From Streptomyces sp. CMB-StM0423 (GTDB taxonomy: Bacteria; Actinomycetota; Actinomycetes; Streptomycetales; Streptomycetaceae), in NCBI RefSeq assembly GCF_002847285.1, contig NZ_CP025407.1, positions 5,831,001 through 5,895,000 of the forward strand: a stretch of DNA of 64,000 nucleotides, written 5' to 3'. Position 1 is the first letter of the stretch. Every line of letters starts with the position of its first letter. The position numbers and the translations under genes are program-made. Below the pieces are notes generated by a model. The model did not search any database. It saw only the letters and a list, made by a program, of their open reading frames with translations, and was not told the origin of the DNA. Shown here one piece after another: positions 8,525 to 17,923 of this stretch.

Positions 8525-8633
8525 AGTGTTCAGAGTTACGTCCCGATTCGTTCCAGCCCCCGGCAGGGCGGGTACAGGACGAAGGTCACACCGCACCGCA
8601 AAGCGGTGGTGAGTACCGCCTCCGCATGATGGG

Positions 8634-11600
8634 ATGATCGACGTGACTCAGCCTGCCTACCTGCGATTCCCGCACCTCCACGGCGACTTGATCACCTTCA
8701 CGGCGGAGGACGACGTCTGGGCTGCGCCCCTCGACGGCGGCCGGGCCTGGCGGGTGAGCGCCGACAACATGCCGGTGGACCATCCGCGCATAGCCCCCGA
8801 CGGCACGCGCGTCGCCTGGACCTCCACCCGCGACGGCACCCCGGAGGTCCTCACCGCGCCCGTCGACGGCGGCGCGCCCGTCCGCCTGACGTACTGGGGC
8901 AGCGGCAAGACCTCCGTACGCGGCTGGACGCCCGACGGCGACGTGGTGGCGCTGACCACCCACGGCCAGTACTCGCTGCGCCGCACCTGGGCGCGCGCCG
9001 TGCCGCCCGACGGCGGGCCCGCGCACACGCTGCCGTTCGGACCCGTCGGCAACGTCGCGTACGGGCCCGAGGGCCGCGTCGCGCTGCTCACCGCGGGCAT
9101 GGGCCGGGAGGCCGCGTACTGGAAGCGCTACCGCGGCGGCACCGCGGGCCGGCTGTGGCTGCGTACCGCGGCCGACGCGGAGTTCACCCGGCCCGCCGGG
9201 CTGGACGCCGTCCTCGGCAACGCCGAGTACCCGCTGTGGGCCGGCGGCCGGCTGGCGTTCCTCTCCGACCACGAGGGCACCGGCGCGCTGTACTCCGCCG
9301 ACACCGACGCCCCCGACGCGTACGCCGCGCTGCGCCGCCACACCCCCCTCGGCGGCTTCTACGCCCGCCACGCCGCCACCGACGGCACCCGCGTCGTCTA
9401 CGCCAGCGCCGGCGAACTGTGGCTCCTCGAAGGACTCGACGAGGGCACCGAGCCCCGCCGCCTCGACATCCGCCTCGGCGGCCAGCGCACCGACCTGCGC
9501 CCCCGCCCGCTGCGCGCCCGGCACAACCTCGGCACCGCCCGCCCCGACCACACCGGCCGCGGCAGCGCCGTCGAGATCCGCGGCACCCTGCACTGGGTGA
9601 CCCACCGCGAGGGCCCCGCCCGCGCGCTGGCCGCGGAGCCCGGCGTGCGGGCCCGGATGCCGCGGGTCTTCCGCGCCGAGGGCGCCGAGCACGTCGTGTT
9701 CGTCACCGACGCCGAGGGCGAGGACGCGCTGGAGTTCGCCCCCGCCGCCGGCCGCGACGCCGGCGCCACGCCCCGCCGCGTCGCCGCCGGGCGCCTGGGC
9801 CGGGTCACCGGGCTGGCCGTCGCGCCGGACGGCAGCCGCGTCGCCGTCGCCTCGCACGACGGCCGGGTGCTCCTCGTCGAGCGCGCCTCCGGCGACGTAC
9901 GCGAGGTCGACACCAGTGCGTACGGCGACGCCGGCGGGCTGGTCTTCTCGCCCGACTCCGCCTGGCTCGCCTGGTCCCACCCCGGCCCCGGCGAGCTGCG
10001 GCAGTTGCGCCTCGCGACCACCGACGGGCTCGCCGTCGCCGAGGCCACGCCGCTGCGCTTCCGCGACTACTCCCCGGCGTTCACGGCGGACGGCAAGCAC
10101 CTGGCGTTCCTCTCCGAGCGGGCCTTCGACCCGGTCTACGACAGCCACGTCTTCGACCTGTCGTTCCCGTACGCCTGCCGCCCCCACCTGATCACGCTGG
10201 CCGCCGAGACGCCCTCGCCGTTCGGCCCGCAGCGGCACGGCCGCGCCCCCGAGCGCGGCACCTCCGACGACGGCGACGACGCCGGCTCGGGCGCCGGCGA
10301 CACCCCGCCGGTCACCCGGATCGACCTCGACGGCCTCGCCGACCGCATCCTGCCCTTCCCCGTCGAGGCCGCCCGCTACTCGGCGCTGCACGCCGCGGAG
10401 GGCGGCCTGCTGTGGCTCGTCCACCCGCTGCGCGGCGTCCTCGGCACCGACTCCGCGGGGCCCGACGACGACGGGCCCACCAGCCGGCTGGAGCGCTACG
10501 ACCTCGGCAAGCAGCGCGTCGAGGAACTCGCCGACGACGCCGAGGGCTTCACCGTCACCGGCGACGGCACCCGGATCCTGCTGCGCACCGAAGGCAAGCT
10601 GAAGGTCGTCCCCGCCGACCGCAAGGCCAGCCACGTCGACGACGGCGACGGGGACAACGTCACCGTCGACCTCACGCGCGTACGGCAGTTGCTCGACCCG
10701 GCCGCGGAGTGGCGGCAGATGTACGCCGAGGCCGGCCGGCTGATGCGCGACCACTTCTGGCGCGCCGACCTCGGCGGCGTCGACTGGGACGGCGTGCTGG
10801 AGCGCTACCGGCCGCTGCTGGAGCGCGTCGCCACCCACGACGACCTGGTCGACCTGCTGTGGGAGGTGCAGGGCGAGCTGGGCACGTCCCACGCGTACGT
10901 CATCCCCCCGGGCGGCGGCGCTCCCGCGGGCGCGCCGGAGCGGCGGCAGGGGCTCCTCGGCGCCGACATCACCCGCGGGGACGACGGCAGTTGGCGCGTC
11001 GAGCGGATTCTGCCGTCCGAGACCTCCGACCCGCACGCCCGCTCCCCGCTGGCCGCGCCCGGCGCCGCGGTCCGCCCCGGCGACGCGATCGTGGCCGTCG
11101 ACGGCCGGCCCGTCGATCCGCTGGCCGGGCCCGCGCCGCTGCTGGTGGGCGCGGCGGGCAAGCCGGTCGAGCTGAGCGTGCTGCCCGCCGATGGGGGCGA
11201 CGTGCGCTACGCGGTGATCGTCCCCACCGGCGACGAGGAACCGCTGCGCTACCACGCGTGGGTCGCGGGACGGCGCGCGTACGTACGCGAAGCTTCCGGC
11301 GGCCGCCTCGGCTACCTGCACGTACCCGACATGCAGGGCCCCGGCTGGGCGCAGCTCCACCGCGACCTGCGCGTCGAAGTCGCCCGCGAGGGCCTGGTGG
11401 TCGACGTCCGCGACAACCGCGGCGGGCACACCTCGCAGCTCGTCGTGGAGAAGCTGGCGCGGCGCGTCGTCGGCTGGGACGCGGGCCGCGGCATCCAGCC
11501 CGTCAGCTATCCGATGGACGCGCCGCGCGGTCCCGTGGTCGCGGTGGCCAACGAGTTCTCCGGCTCGGACGGTGACATCGTCAGCGCCGCGATCAGGGCG

Positions 11601-11957
11601 CTGGGCATCGGGCCGCTCGTCGGGCGGCGCACCTGGGGCGGGGTCGTCGGCATCGACAGCCGCTACCGGCTGGTCGACGGCACGCTGGTGACGCAGCCGA
11701 AGTACGCCATCTGGCTGGAAGGACCCGGCTGGGGCGTGGAGAACCACGGCGTGGAGCCGGACGTGGACGTGCAGCTCACGCCGGAGGACTGGGCGCAGGG
11801 CCGCGACCCGCAGTTGGAGACGGCGGTGCGGCTGGCGCTGGAGGAGCTGGAGCGCAGCCCGGCGGCGGTGCCGCCGGAGGTGCCGGGTGCGGTACGGGAC
11901 GCGCCGGAGGCGGCGTCCTCGGACCCGGCGTCCTCGGAGTCCCCGGCGGGGGAGTAG
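8634..11957 (+). CDS. Tricorn-like S41 family peptidase
   Basis: The 1107-residue cytoplasmic protease resembles tricorn, which cuts oligopeptides released by the proteasome into shorter peptides. The first 650 residues form two beta-propellers (many PDGTRVAW, DGKHLAFLSE repeats). A helical core domain follows from about 690, with G-T-S-H at 750-753 where tricorn has its Ser-His pair. A PDZ domain follows (PGDAIVAVDGRPVDP). The S41 domain carries the nucleophile motif FSGSDGD at 975-981 and Glu 1036 in WGVENHG. The Asp/Glu-rich insert near 540-560 is typical variation. It is transcribed alone, with a 12-bp hairpin after it. Confidence 0.92.
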   Translation: MIDVTQPAYLRFPHLHGDLITFTAEDDVWAAPLDGGRAWRVSADNMPVDHPRIAPDGTRVAWTSTRDGTPEVLTAPVDGGAPVRLTYWGSGKTSVRGWTPDGDVVALTTHGQYSLRRTWARAVPPDGGPAHTLPFGPVGNVAYGPEGRVALLTAGMGREAAYWKRYRGGTAGRLWLRTAADAEFTRPAGLDAVLGNAEYPLWAGGRLAFLSDHEGTGALYSADTDAPDAYAALRRHTPLGGFYARHAATDGTRVVYASAGELWLLEGLDEGTEPRRLDIRLGGQRTDLRPRPLRARHNLGTARPDHTGRGSAVEIRGTLHWVTHREGPARALAAEPGVRARMPRVFRAEGAEHVVFVTDAEGEDALEFAPAAGRDAGATPRRVAAGRLGRVTGLAVAPDGSRVAVASHDGRVLLVERASGDVREVDTSAYGDAGGLVFSPDSAWLAWSHPGPGELRQLRLATTDGLAVAEATPLRFRDYSPAFTADGKHLAFLSERAFDPVYDSHVFDLSFPYACRPHLITLAAETPSPFGPQRHGRAPERGTSDDGDDAGSGAGDTPPVTRIDLDGLADRILPFPVEAARYSALHAAEGGLLWLVHPLRGVLGTDSAGPDDDGPTSRLERYDLGKQRVEELADDAEGFTVTGDGTRILLRTEGKLKVVPADRKASHVDDGDGDNVTVDLTRVRQLLDPAAEWRQMYAEAGRLMRDHFWRADLGGVDWDGVLERYRPLLERVATHDDLVDLLWEVQGELGTSHAYVIPPGGGAPAGAPERRQGLLGADITRGDDGSWRVERILPSETSDPHARSPLAAPGAAVRPGDAIVAVDGRPVDPLAGPAPLLVGAAGKPVELSVLPADGGDVRYAVIVPTGDEEPLRYHAWVAGRRAYVREASGGRLGYLHVPDMQGPGWAQLHRDLRVEVAREGLVVDVRDNRGGHTSQLVVEKLARRVVGWDAGRGIQPVSYPMDAPRGPVVAVANEFSGSDGDIVSAAIRALGIGPLVGRRTWGGVVGIDSRYRLVDGTLVTQPKYAIWLEGPGWGVENHGVEPDVDVQLTPEDWAQGRDPQLETAVRLALEELERSPAAVPPEVPGAVRDAPEAASSDPASSESPAGE

Positions 11958-11969
11958 CGGCAGGGCACG

Positions 11970-12003
11970 GGTACGGGCCGCGGGGTACCATGCGGCCCGT
12001 ACC
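11970..12003 (+). terminator. 12-bp hairpin between tricorn and HIT genes
   Basis: GGTACGGGCCGC (11970-11981) pairs perfectly with 11992-12003 around a 10-base loop, directly after the tricorn stop and before the ribosome site AAGGAGG of the HIT gene. Confidence 0.55.
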
Positions 12004-12032
12004 GCCCGACTCGTACGAAGGAGGCCGGGAAC

Positions 12033-12392
12033 ATGGCCGGGGAGCCGCAGGCAGACTGCCTGTTCTGCAAGATCACCGCGGGCGAGGTGCCCGCGACCGT
12101 CGTCCGCGAGACCGCGACGACGATCGCCTTCCGCGACATCAACCCGCAGGCACCCACGCACGTCCTCGTCATCCCCAGGGCCCACTACCCGGACGCCGCC
12201 GCCCTCGCCGCCGCAGAGCCGCAGCTCCTCGCCGACGTGCTGCGCGAGACCGCCGAGGTCGCCGCCGGGGACAAGATCGACGCCACCGGCTACCGCGTCG
12301 TGTTCAACACCGGCGCGGGCGCCGGCCAGACCGTCTTCCACGCGCACGCCCACGTGCTCGGCGGCCGCGGCCTGAACTGGCCGCCCGGGTAG
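12033..12392 (+). CDS. HIT domain protein (HINT-like)
   Basis: The 119-residue protein is a histidine-triad hydrolase of the HINT branch, which cleaves nucleoside phosphoramidates such as AMP-lysine. The N-terminal CLFCKITAGEVPA, the DINPQAPTHVLVIPR strand and the active-site triad HAHAHVLGG at the C-terminus are all present. AAGGAGG lies eight bases before the ATG. It is about 16 bases ahead of the RNase Z gene and probably co-transcribed with it. Such a HIT gene beside phoH or dnaJ blocks is usual in Streptomyces. Confidence 0.93.
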   Translation: MAGEPQADCLFCKITAGEVPATVVRETATTIAFRDINPQAPTHVLVIPRAHYPDAAALAAAEPQLLADVLRETAEVAAGDKIDATGYRVVFNTGAGAGQTVFHAHAHVLGGRGLNWPPG

Positions 12393-12408
12393 CGCGGGCC
12401 GCCCGCAC

Positions 12409-13314
12409 GTGGCCGCCCGCGAACTCGTCGTCCTCGGTACCGCCAGCCAGGTCCCCACCCGCCAGCGCAACCACAACGGCTACGTGCTGCGCTGGGACGG
12501 CGACGCCATCCTCTTCGACCCCGGCGAGGGCACCCAGCGCCAGATGCTGCGCGCCGGCGTGGCCGCGTACGGGCTGACCCGCGTCTGCGTCACCCACTTC
12601 CACGGCGACCACTGCCTGGGCCTGCCGGGTGTCATCCAGCGCATCAACCTCGACCGCGTCCCGCACCCCGTGACCGTGCACTTCCCGGCCAGCGGGGGGC
12701 ACTTCTTCGAGCGGCTGCGGTACGCGAGCGCGTACCGGGAGACCGCGCGGATCGAGGCGGGGCCCGTCGAGGGCGACGGCGTGATCGCCACCACGCCCGC
12801 GTACACCCTGGAGGCCCGCCGGCTGCACCACCCCGTGGATACGTACGGCTACCGCCTCGTCGAGCCGGACGGCCGCCGGATGCTCCCCGACCTGCTCGCG
12901 CGCGCGGGCATCGCGGGTCCCGACATCTCGCGGCTGCAGCGCGAGGGCGTGCTGCGGGGCGTCCGGCTGGAGGAGGTCTCGGCGCCGCGCCGGGGGCAGC
13001 GGGTCGCGTTCATCATGGACACCGGTCTGTGCGAGGGGGTGTACGCGCTGGCGGAGGAGGCGGACCTGCTGGTCATCGAGTCGACGTTCCTGGGCGCGGA
13101 GACCGCGCTGGCCATCGAGTACGGGCATCTGACGGCGGCCCAGGCCGCGGGGGTGGCGATCGCGGCGGGCGTACGGCACCTGGTGCTGACGCACTTCTCG
13201 CAGCGCTATCCGGACCCGGCGGACTTCGCGCGGGAGGCGCGTGAGGCGGGGTACGCGGGGCCGCTGACGGTGGCGACGGACCTGGGCAGGGTGGCGGTGC
13301 CGGCGCGGCGCTGA
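12409..13314 (+). CDS. rnz: Ribonuclease Z
   Basis: The 301-residue MBL-fold endonuclease removes 3' trailers from tRNA precursors. It begins RELVVLGTASQVPTRQRNHNG, has the PGEGTQRQ loop, and the metal motif THFHGDHCLGLPG. The later metal ligands are the Asp in FIMDTGLCE, the ESTFLG segment and the His in LVLTHFSQRY. The start is the GTG at 12409, chosen for family length; no strong ribosome site is visible, and coupling to the HIT gene 16 bases upstream is likely. Confidence 0.94.
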   Translation: MAARELVVLGTASQVPTRQRNHNGYVLRWDGDAILFDPGEGTQRQMLRAGVAAYGLTRVCVTHFHGDHCLGLPGVIQRINLDRVPHPVTVHFPASGGHFFERLRYASAYRETARIEAGPVEGDGVIATTPAYTLEARRLHHPVDTYGYRLVEPDGRRMLPDLLARAGIAGPDISRLQREGVLRGVRLEEVSAPRRGQRVAFIMDTGLCEGVYALAEEADLLVIESTFLGAETALAIEYGHLTAAQAAGVAIAAGVRHLVLTHFSQRYPDPADFAREAREAGYAGPLTVATDLGRVAVPARR

Positions 13315-13428
13315 GGGCGGCGGGTACGGGCGCGGAGGGCCGTTGTCAGTGGGCTGAGGCAGACTGAAAACAGTCGGACAAGTGTTCCGTTCTCGGTGCG
13401 GAGGCCCGGTGTGGAAGGAGGCGCTCAC

Positions 13429-14574
13429 GTGACCACCCATCCGTCCGTTTCTGCCGTTTCTGCCATTTCTGCCGTGCCGGCCGGTTCAGCCCTGGCGGGC
13501 GTGGACCCGCTCAAGCACGTGCGCGGCCCCGGCGACCCGGCCATCGACGTCTACCTGACGGGGACGGTCTTCCTCGACATCGTCTTCACCGGCCTGGACA
13601 GCGCCCCCGTCCGCGGCACGGAGTCCTGGGCCCGCGGCATGGGCTCCAGCCCCGGCGGGGTGGCGAACATGGCGACGGCCCTGGCCCGCCTCGGCCTGCG
13701 GACGTCGCTGTCGGCCGCCTTCGGCGACGACGTGTACGGGGACCACTGCCAGGACGCCCTGGCGGGCGAGGGCGTCGACGTGTCCCTGTCCCGCACCTGC
13801 CGCGGCTGGCACTCGCCGGTCACCGTCTCCATGGCGTACGACGGCGAGCGCACCATGGTCTCCCACGGCCACGAGGCGCCGCCGCCCGACGAGCCCCCGC
13901 GCTGCCCGCCGCCGAGCCGCGCCTGCGTCGCGTCCCTCGACCCGGGCCGCCGGCAGCCGTGGATCGAGCAGGCCGCGCTGCACGGCAGCCGCGTCTTCGC
14001 CGACGTCGGCTGGGACGACACCGGGCGCTGGGACCTCGCGGAGATACCGGAGCTGGCCCACTGCGAGGCGTTCCTGCCGAACGCGGTGGAGGCCATGCGC
14101 TACACCGGCACGGACTCGCCGCGCGCGGCGGCCCACGCGCTCGCGGAGCACGTGCCGCTGGTGGTCGTCACGATGGGCGCCGAGGGGGCGTACGCGGTCG
14201 ACGGGCGTACGGGCGAGAGCGCCGAGGTGCCGGCGATATCGGTGGCGGCCCTGGACACCACCGGCGCCGGGGACGTCTTCGTCGCCGGCTTCGTCACCAC
14301 GTCGCTCGCGGGCTACCCGCTGCCCGACCGGCTGGCGCTCGCGGGGCTGACGGCGGCGCTGTCGGTGCAGGAGTTCGGCGGCTCCCAGTCGGCCCCGGGC
14401 TGGACGGAGGTGGCGGCCTGGTGGGAGCAGATACGCACGGTCGAGGAGCAGGACCCCCAGGCCCTCGCCCGCTACGCGTTCCTGGACGGCGTCACGCCGT
14501 GCGCCCCCCGGCACTGGCCGCTGCGCCGGGCGGTCCCGACGATCGGCTTCCGCCCGGAGCGGGATGCCCCGTAG
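13429..14574 (+). CDS. PfkB-family carbohydrate kinase
   Basis: The 381-residue protein is a ribokinase-type sugar or nucleoside kinase. The substrate motif GTVFLDIVFTGL and the glycine pair in MGSSPGGVANMATALARLG are N-terminal. The ATP-site signature DTTGAGDVFVAGF with the catalytic Asp is C-terminal. The GTG at 13429 was chosen because AAGGAGG ends seven bases before it; an upstream ATG would cover that site. The N-terminus carries a small internal repeat (VSAVSAISAV). The sugar specificity cannot be predicted. A hairpin lies in the gap with the convergent gene. Confidence 0.88.
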   Translation: MTTHPSVSAVSAISAVPAGSALAGVDPLKHVRGPGDPAIDVYLTGTVFLDIVFTGLDSAPVRGTESWARGMGSSPGGVANMATALARLGLRTSLSAAFGDDVYGDHCQDALAGEGVDVSLSRTCRGWHSPVTVSMAYDGERTMVSHGHEAPPPDEPPRCPPPSRACVASLDPGRRQPWIEQAALHGSRVFADVGWDDTGRWDLAEIPELAHCEAFLPNAVEAMRYTGTDSPRAAAHALAEHVPLVVVTMGAEGAYAVDGRTGESAEVPAISVAALDTTGAGDVFVAGFVTTSLAGYPLPDRLALAGLTAALSVQEFGGSQSAPGWTEVAAWWEQIRTVEEQDPQALARYAFLDGVTPCAPRHWPLRRAVPTIGFRPERDAP

Positions 14575-14607
14575 GGGGCGGTTCCGGGTCCCGTCGTGCC
14601 CGGTCGT

Positions 14608-14631
14608 GCCGGCGGCGCTGCGCACGCCGGC
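14608..14631. terminator. Hairpin between convergent genes
   Basis: GCCGGCG (14608-14614) pairs with CGCCGGC (14625-14631) in the 73-base gap between the converging PfkB and cytidine-deaminase-like genes, so it could serve both. Confidence 0.4.
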
Positions 14632-14647
14632 GGGCTCCCGGAGCCCC

Positions 14648-14998
14648 TCAGGCCCGGGTCGTGCTGCGTACCTCGCCGTCCGGGGCGGCCAGCAGCACGG
14701 GGGTGCCCGGGCCGCCGAGGTCGCGTACGGCCGCGAGGTCCGCGTCCGCGGGGGCCGCCGCCTCGGTGACGACCGCCGCCGCCTCCAGCGAGGTGGCGCC
14801 GCTGGCGACGGCCATCGCCACGGCGGTCTGCAGCGCGGTCAGCCGCAGCGAGTCCAGCGCCACGGTGCCCGCGACGTAGGTGCGGCCGGTCTCGTCCCGT
14901 ACGGCCGCGCCCTCCGGCACGGCGTTGCGCGCCCGCGTACTCCGGGCCAGAGTGATGATCTTGCGGTCTTCCGGGTCCAGCGAGCTGCTCTCGTTCAT
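14648..14998 (-). CDS. Cytidine-deaminase-like protein lacking zinc ligands
   Basis: The 116-residue protein aligns by position and general pattern with small Streptomyces proteins annotated as cytidine deaminase (IITLARSTRARNAVPEGAAVRDETGRTYVAG). The zinc-binding Cys of the first motif, the catalytic Glu and the PCxxC pair are all absent; the protein contains no cysteine at all. Where the CAE motif should be, the sequence reads LTALQTAVAM. It is therefore probably not a deaminase. Starts at 14998 or 15010 are both possible. It points the same way as the CNNM-ybeY-phoH block but is cut off from it by the 478-aa gene on the other strand. Confidence 0.65.
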   Translation of the reverse strand: MNESSSLDPEDRKIITLARSTRARNAVPEGAAVRDETGRTYVAGTVALDSLRLTALQTAVAMAVASGATSLEAAAVVTEAAAPADADLAAVRDLGGPGTPVLLAAPDGEVRSTTRA

Positions 14999-15087
14999 AC
15001 CGGCGAGCATACGAACCCCGTACGGCGGCCGCTCAACGGGCCGTCTCCACCGCCTGCGTTGTCGTAGGCGCCTGCCAGGGTGGCGGC

Positions 15088-16524
15088 ATGGACAACATGT
15101 ACCGGATTCACGTCGTGCACGCGGATGCCTCGGGAGGGCCGGTGCGCCTGCGGGTGCTGCTCGTGCACCATGAGCCGTCGTGGGACCAGGCCATGCTGCT
15201 GCCGTCCGACTCGGGGTTCTTCCTGCAAGTGCTGCGGGAAGCGGCGGACGGCGAAGCCGGCCGGCCCCGGGGGCCGTTGGCCGGGGAGGTCAGCGAGGCG
15301 CAGTCTCTGGATGCCGCGTTCCTCCGCGCCAACGCGCACCGGTTCGTCGCACGCGTCGAGCGCGTAGCCGTGCGCCATCACCCTGTCGACGACGCGCTGG
15401 CCGCGTACTACCGCAACGCCTACGACACCCTTGATCACCTGTACTACGCGGGGACGTTCAACGGCGGCTACCGTCCCGACGAGCACGGCGCACTGGAGGA
15501 ACGCCTCGTCCAGGCGGAGTACGACGTCTGGGCCACCGACCCGCGCTGGACGCAGACGCTCCGGGCCGGCCAGTGCTGGGGCGCCCGCGCATGGGGGCCG
15601 ATCGCGGAGGCCGAGGCGTCGGTGCGGCTCGGGTGGGTGCTGTGGGACGACGACCCCGACGGGGCCGCCGCCGCGTTCCGCCACGCCATCGAACTCGAAC
15701 ACGGCGACCCGTACGCCAAAGTACAGGCCCGCCTGGAGCTCGACGCCCTGCTGACCGGCCAGGACAGGTACACCGCACAGGACCAAGGTTCCGATGTGCC
15801 CCTGGAATTGGCCCTTCGCCTGCACGCGGAAGGGCACGAGGAGGAAGCGCGGGCGGCGTACGCGGTGGCGGTCTTCCGAGGCGACTGTTCCATAGGCGAC
15901 GTATTCCTGGGTAGCGCTTCGGTCATCGCCGAAGCACGCCGAGGCGGGGGAATGGAGAGCCCGGCCGAATACGGACACCGCCTCGCACAGTCAGGTGACC
16001 TGTCACGGGCGGCGGCGGAGCTGCGCAGGATCTACGACGACGGTTCGGCCCGGGTGGCCGCCTTCGCACTGGCCCTCTGCGAAGGGGCCTTCGACCGGGC
16101 CGACGAGGTCTCGGGGGGAAGCCTCGACGGGGACCTGGCGGGAACGTGGATGGGTCAGTTCGCGATGGACCTGGCCTTCGTGCACGCCCGCGCCGGAAAC
16201 GCCGGCACGGCCCGCAAGCTGGCGGATCTGGCCGACGAGGGACACAGCAGCGGACCCTTCCTGCACGCCCTGGCCAGCGGATCGGCCCGCCCGGCGGAGC
16301 TGGCCGTGGAGATGGGGACCGCCCTGGTCGACAAGATAGTCAACCCGGCGTGGGACGACGGCGTCGAAGCGATCGTCGAGGTGGCACGCGAGCACCTCCC
16401 CGAGCTGGCCGTGTACGCCTGTCGTGCCCAGGCCGCGTGCGAGTCCGCGTACGGGCAGGAGGAGAACGCCGCCCGCTGGCGGACGCGGCTGGCGCGCCTG
16501 GAAGCCGACGGTCCCATCCACTGA
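15088..16524 (+). CDS. 478-aa protein with helical repeats, unknown function
   Basis: I do not recognise this protein. The first 120 residues look like a separate alpha/beta domain (YRIHVVHADASGGPVRLRVL). The segment around 120-190 is Trp-rich (WATDPRWTQ, WGARAWGP). From about 185 to the end there are Ala-rich helix pairs like TPR or Sel1 repeats (AAAAFRHAIELEHGDPYAK, LARAGNAGTA-type turns). No signal peptide or membrane segment is visible. It lies on the opposite strand inside a block normally read in one direction (phoH, ybeY, CNNM, deaminase), which suggests insertion as an accessory gene. A scaffold or regulator role is only a guess. Confidence 0.7.
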   Translation: MDNMYRIHVVHADASGGPVRLRVLLVHHEPSWDQAMLLPSDSGFFLQVLREAADGEAGRPRGPLAGEVSEAQSLDAAFLRANAHRFVARVERVAVRHHPVDDALAAYYRNAYDTLDHLYYAGTFNGGYRPDEHGALEERLVQAEYDVWATDPRWTQTLRAGQCWGARAWGPIAEAEASVRLGWVLWDDDPDGAAAAFRHAIELEHGDPYAKVQARLELDALLTGQDRYTAQDQGSDVPLELALRLHAEGHEEEARAAYAVAVFRGDCSIGDVFLGSASVIAEARRGGGMESPAEYGHRLAQSGDLSRAAAELRRIYDDGSARVAAFALALCEGAFDRADEVSGGSLDGDLAGTWMGQFAMDLAFVHARAGNAGTARKLADLADEGHSSGPFLHALASGSARPAELAVEMGTALVDKIVNPAWDDGVEAIVEVAREHLPELAVYACRAQAACESAYGQEENAARWRTRLARLEADGPIH

Positions 16525-16606
16525 TCGCACACCGCCGGCCGTGCGGCCGCGATGGCCGTGCCGGGTGCCGCGGAGGCGCACGTAAGGAGGCGGCGCGGGG
16601 GAGGGG

Positions 16607-17923
16607 CTACGCTTCCTCGTCCTGCTCCACCGGCACCTCCCGCACCGGCTCCACCAGCACCGTCACGATCTTGTTCCGCCGCCCGGCAGGCGACTCCGCC
16701 GTCAGCCGCAGCGCCCGCAGCCCCGGGTCGGAACCGTCGTGCGTCACGTCGACCTCCGCCGTCGCGCCCGCGATCGGCACCCGCCCCAACTGTTTGGCCA
16801 GCAGCCCGCCGACGGTCTCCACGTCCTCGTCGTCCAGCTCCAGGTCGTACAGCTCGCCCAGGTCGCCGATGTCCAGCCGGGCCGTGACCCGGAAGCGGCC
16901 CTCGCCCAGCTCCGCCGCCGGCGGCAGCTCCCGGTCGTACTCGTCGGTGATCTCGCCGACGATCTCCTCCAGGATGTCCTCGATCGTCACGATGCCCGCC
17001 GTCGACCCGTACTCGTCGATGACGACCGCCACGTGGATCCGCTGCTGCTGCATCTCCCGCAGCATGTCCGCGGCCTTCTTCGTGTCCGGTACGAACGCCG
17101 CCGGCCGCATCGCCGTCGACACCAGCTCCGACTCGGCCTCCCGGCTGATGTGCACCTTGCGCGCCAGATCCTTCAGGTACACCACCCCGACGACGTCGTC
17201 CTCGCTCTCACCCGTCACCGGGATCCGCGAGAAACCGGAGCGCAGCGCGAGCGTCAGCGCCTGCCGGAGCGTCTTGTACCGCTCGATGGTCACCACGTCG
17301 GTCCGCGGCACCATCACCTCGCGCACCAGGGTGTCGCCGAGTTCGAAGACGGAGTGGACCATGCGCCGCTCCTCGTCCTCGATCAGCGACTCCTTCTCCG
17401 CCAGGTCCACCATCGCGCGCAGCTCCGCCTCCGACGCGAACGGCCCCTGGCGGAAGCCCTTGCCCGGCGTCAGCGCGTTGCCCAGCAGGATCAGCAGCCG
17501 CGGCACCGGGCCCATGATCCGGGCCAGCGGCAGCAGCACGTACGCGGAGGCCGTCGCCGTCGCCACCGGGTGCTGGCGCCCGATGGTGCGCGGCGAGACG
17601 CCGATCGCGACGTACGAGACGAGGACCATCGCGGCGATCGCGACCGTCAACGCCTCCCAGGTGCGGTCGAAATGGCGCAGCGAGGCGTACGTGACGAGCG
17701 CGCCCGCGGCCATCTCGCAGCCGACCCGCACCAGCAGCGCCACGTTCAGATAGCGCACCGGGTCGGAGGTCACCGCCAGCAGCTTCGCGGAACCGCGCCG
17801 CCCGGTACGTACCGCGTCCTCGGCGGCGATCCGCGTCGTCCGCGCCAGCGCCGTCTCGGCGCACGACGCCAGCCAGCCGACCCCCACGAGCAGGACCGCC
17901 GCGGCGATCAGCCGGGCGGTCAT
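16607..17923 (-). CDS. Hemolysin-family (CNNM/CorC) CBS membrane protein
   Basis: The 438-residue protein has an N-terminal DUF21 membrane domain with about four segments (IAAAVLLVGVGWLASCAETA first), a pair of CBS domains at about 205-330 (EVMVPRTDVVTIER and VAVVIDEYGSTAGIVTIEDI), and a C-terminal CorC/HlyC transporter-associated domain. Relatives regulate or carry magnesium and cobalt efflux; the name hemolysin is historical. The ATG at 17923 overlaps the ybeY stop as ATGA, so it is translationally coupled to ybeY, and a longer upstream frame is a shadow. Confidence 0.92.
   Translation of the reverse strand: MTARLIAAAVLLVGVGWLASCAETALARTTRIAAEDAVRTGRRGSAKLLAVTSDPVRYLNVALLVRVGCEMAAGALVTYASLRHFDRTWEALTVAIAAMVLVSYVAIGVSPRTIGRQHPVATATASAYVLLPLARIMGPVPRLLILLGNALTPGKGFRQGPFASEAELRAMVDLAEKESLIEDEERRMVHSVFELGDTLVREVMVPRTDVVTIERYKTLRQALTLALRSGFSRIPVTGESEDDVVGVVYLKDLARKVHISREAESELVSTAMRPAAFVPDTKKAADMLREMQQQRIHVAVVIDEYGSTAGIVTIEDILEEIVGEITDEYDRELPPAAELGEGRFRVTARLDIGDLGELYDLELDDEDVETVGGLLAKQLGRVPIAGATAEVDVTHDGSDPGLRALRLTAESPAGRRNKIVTVLVEPVREVPVEQDEEA

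Noticed and set aside
8634..11957. Long opposite-strand frames under the tricorn gene
   Set aside because: They are shadows created by G/C-rich third positions; the plus-strand product has full tricorn motifs.
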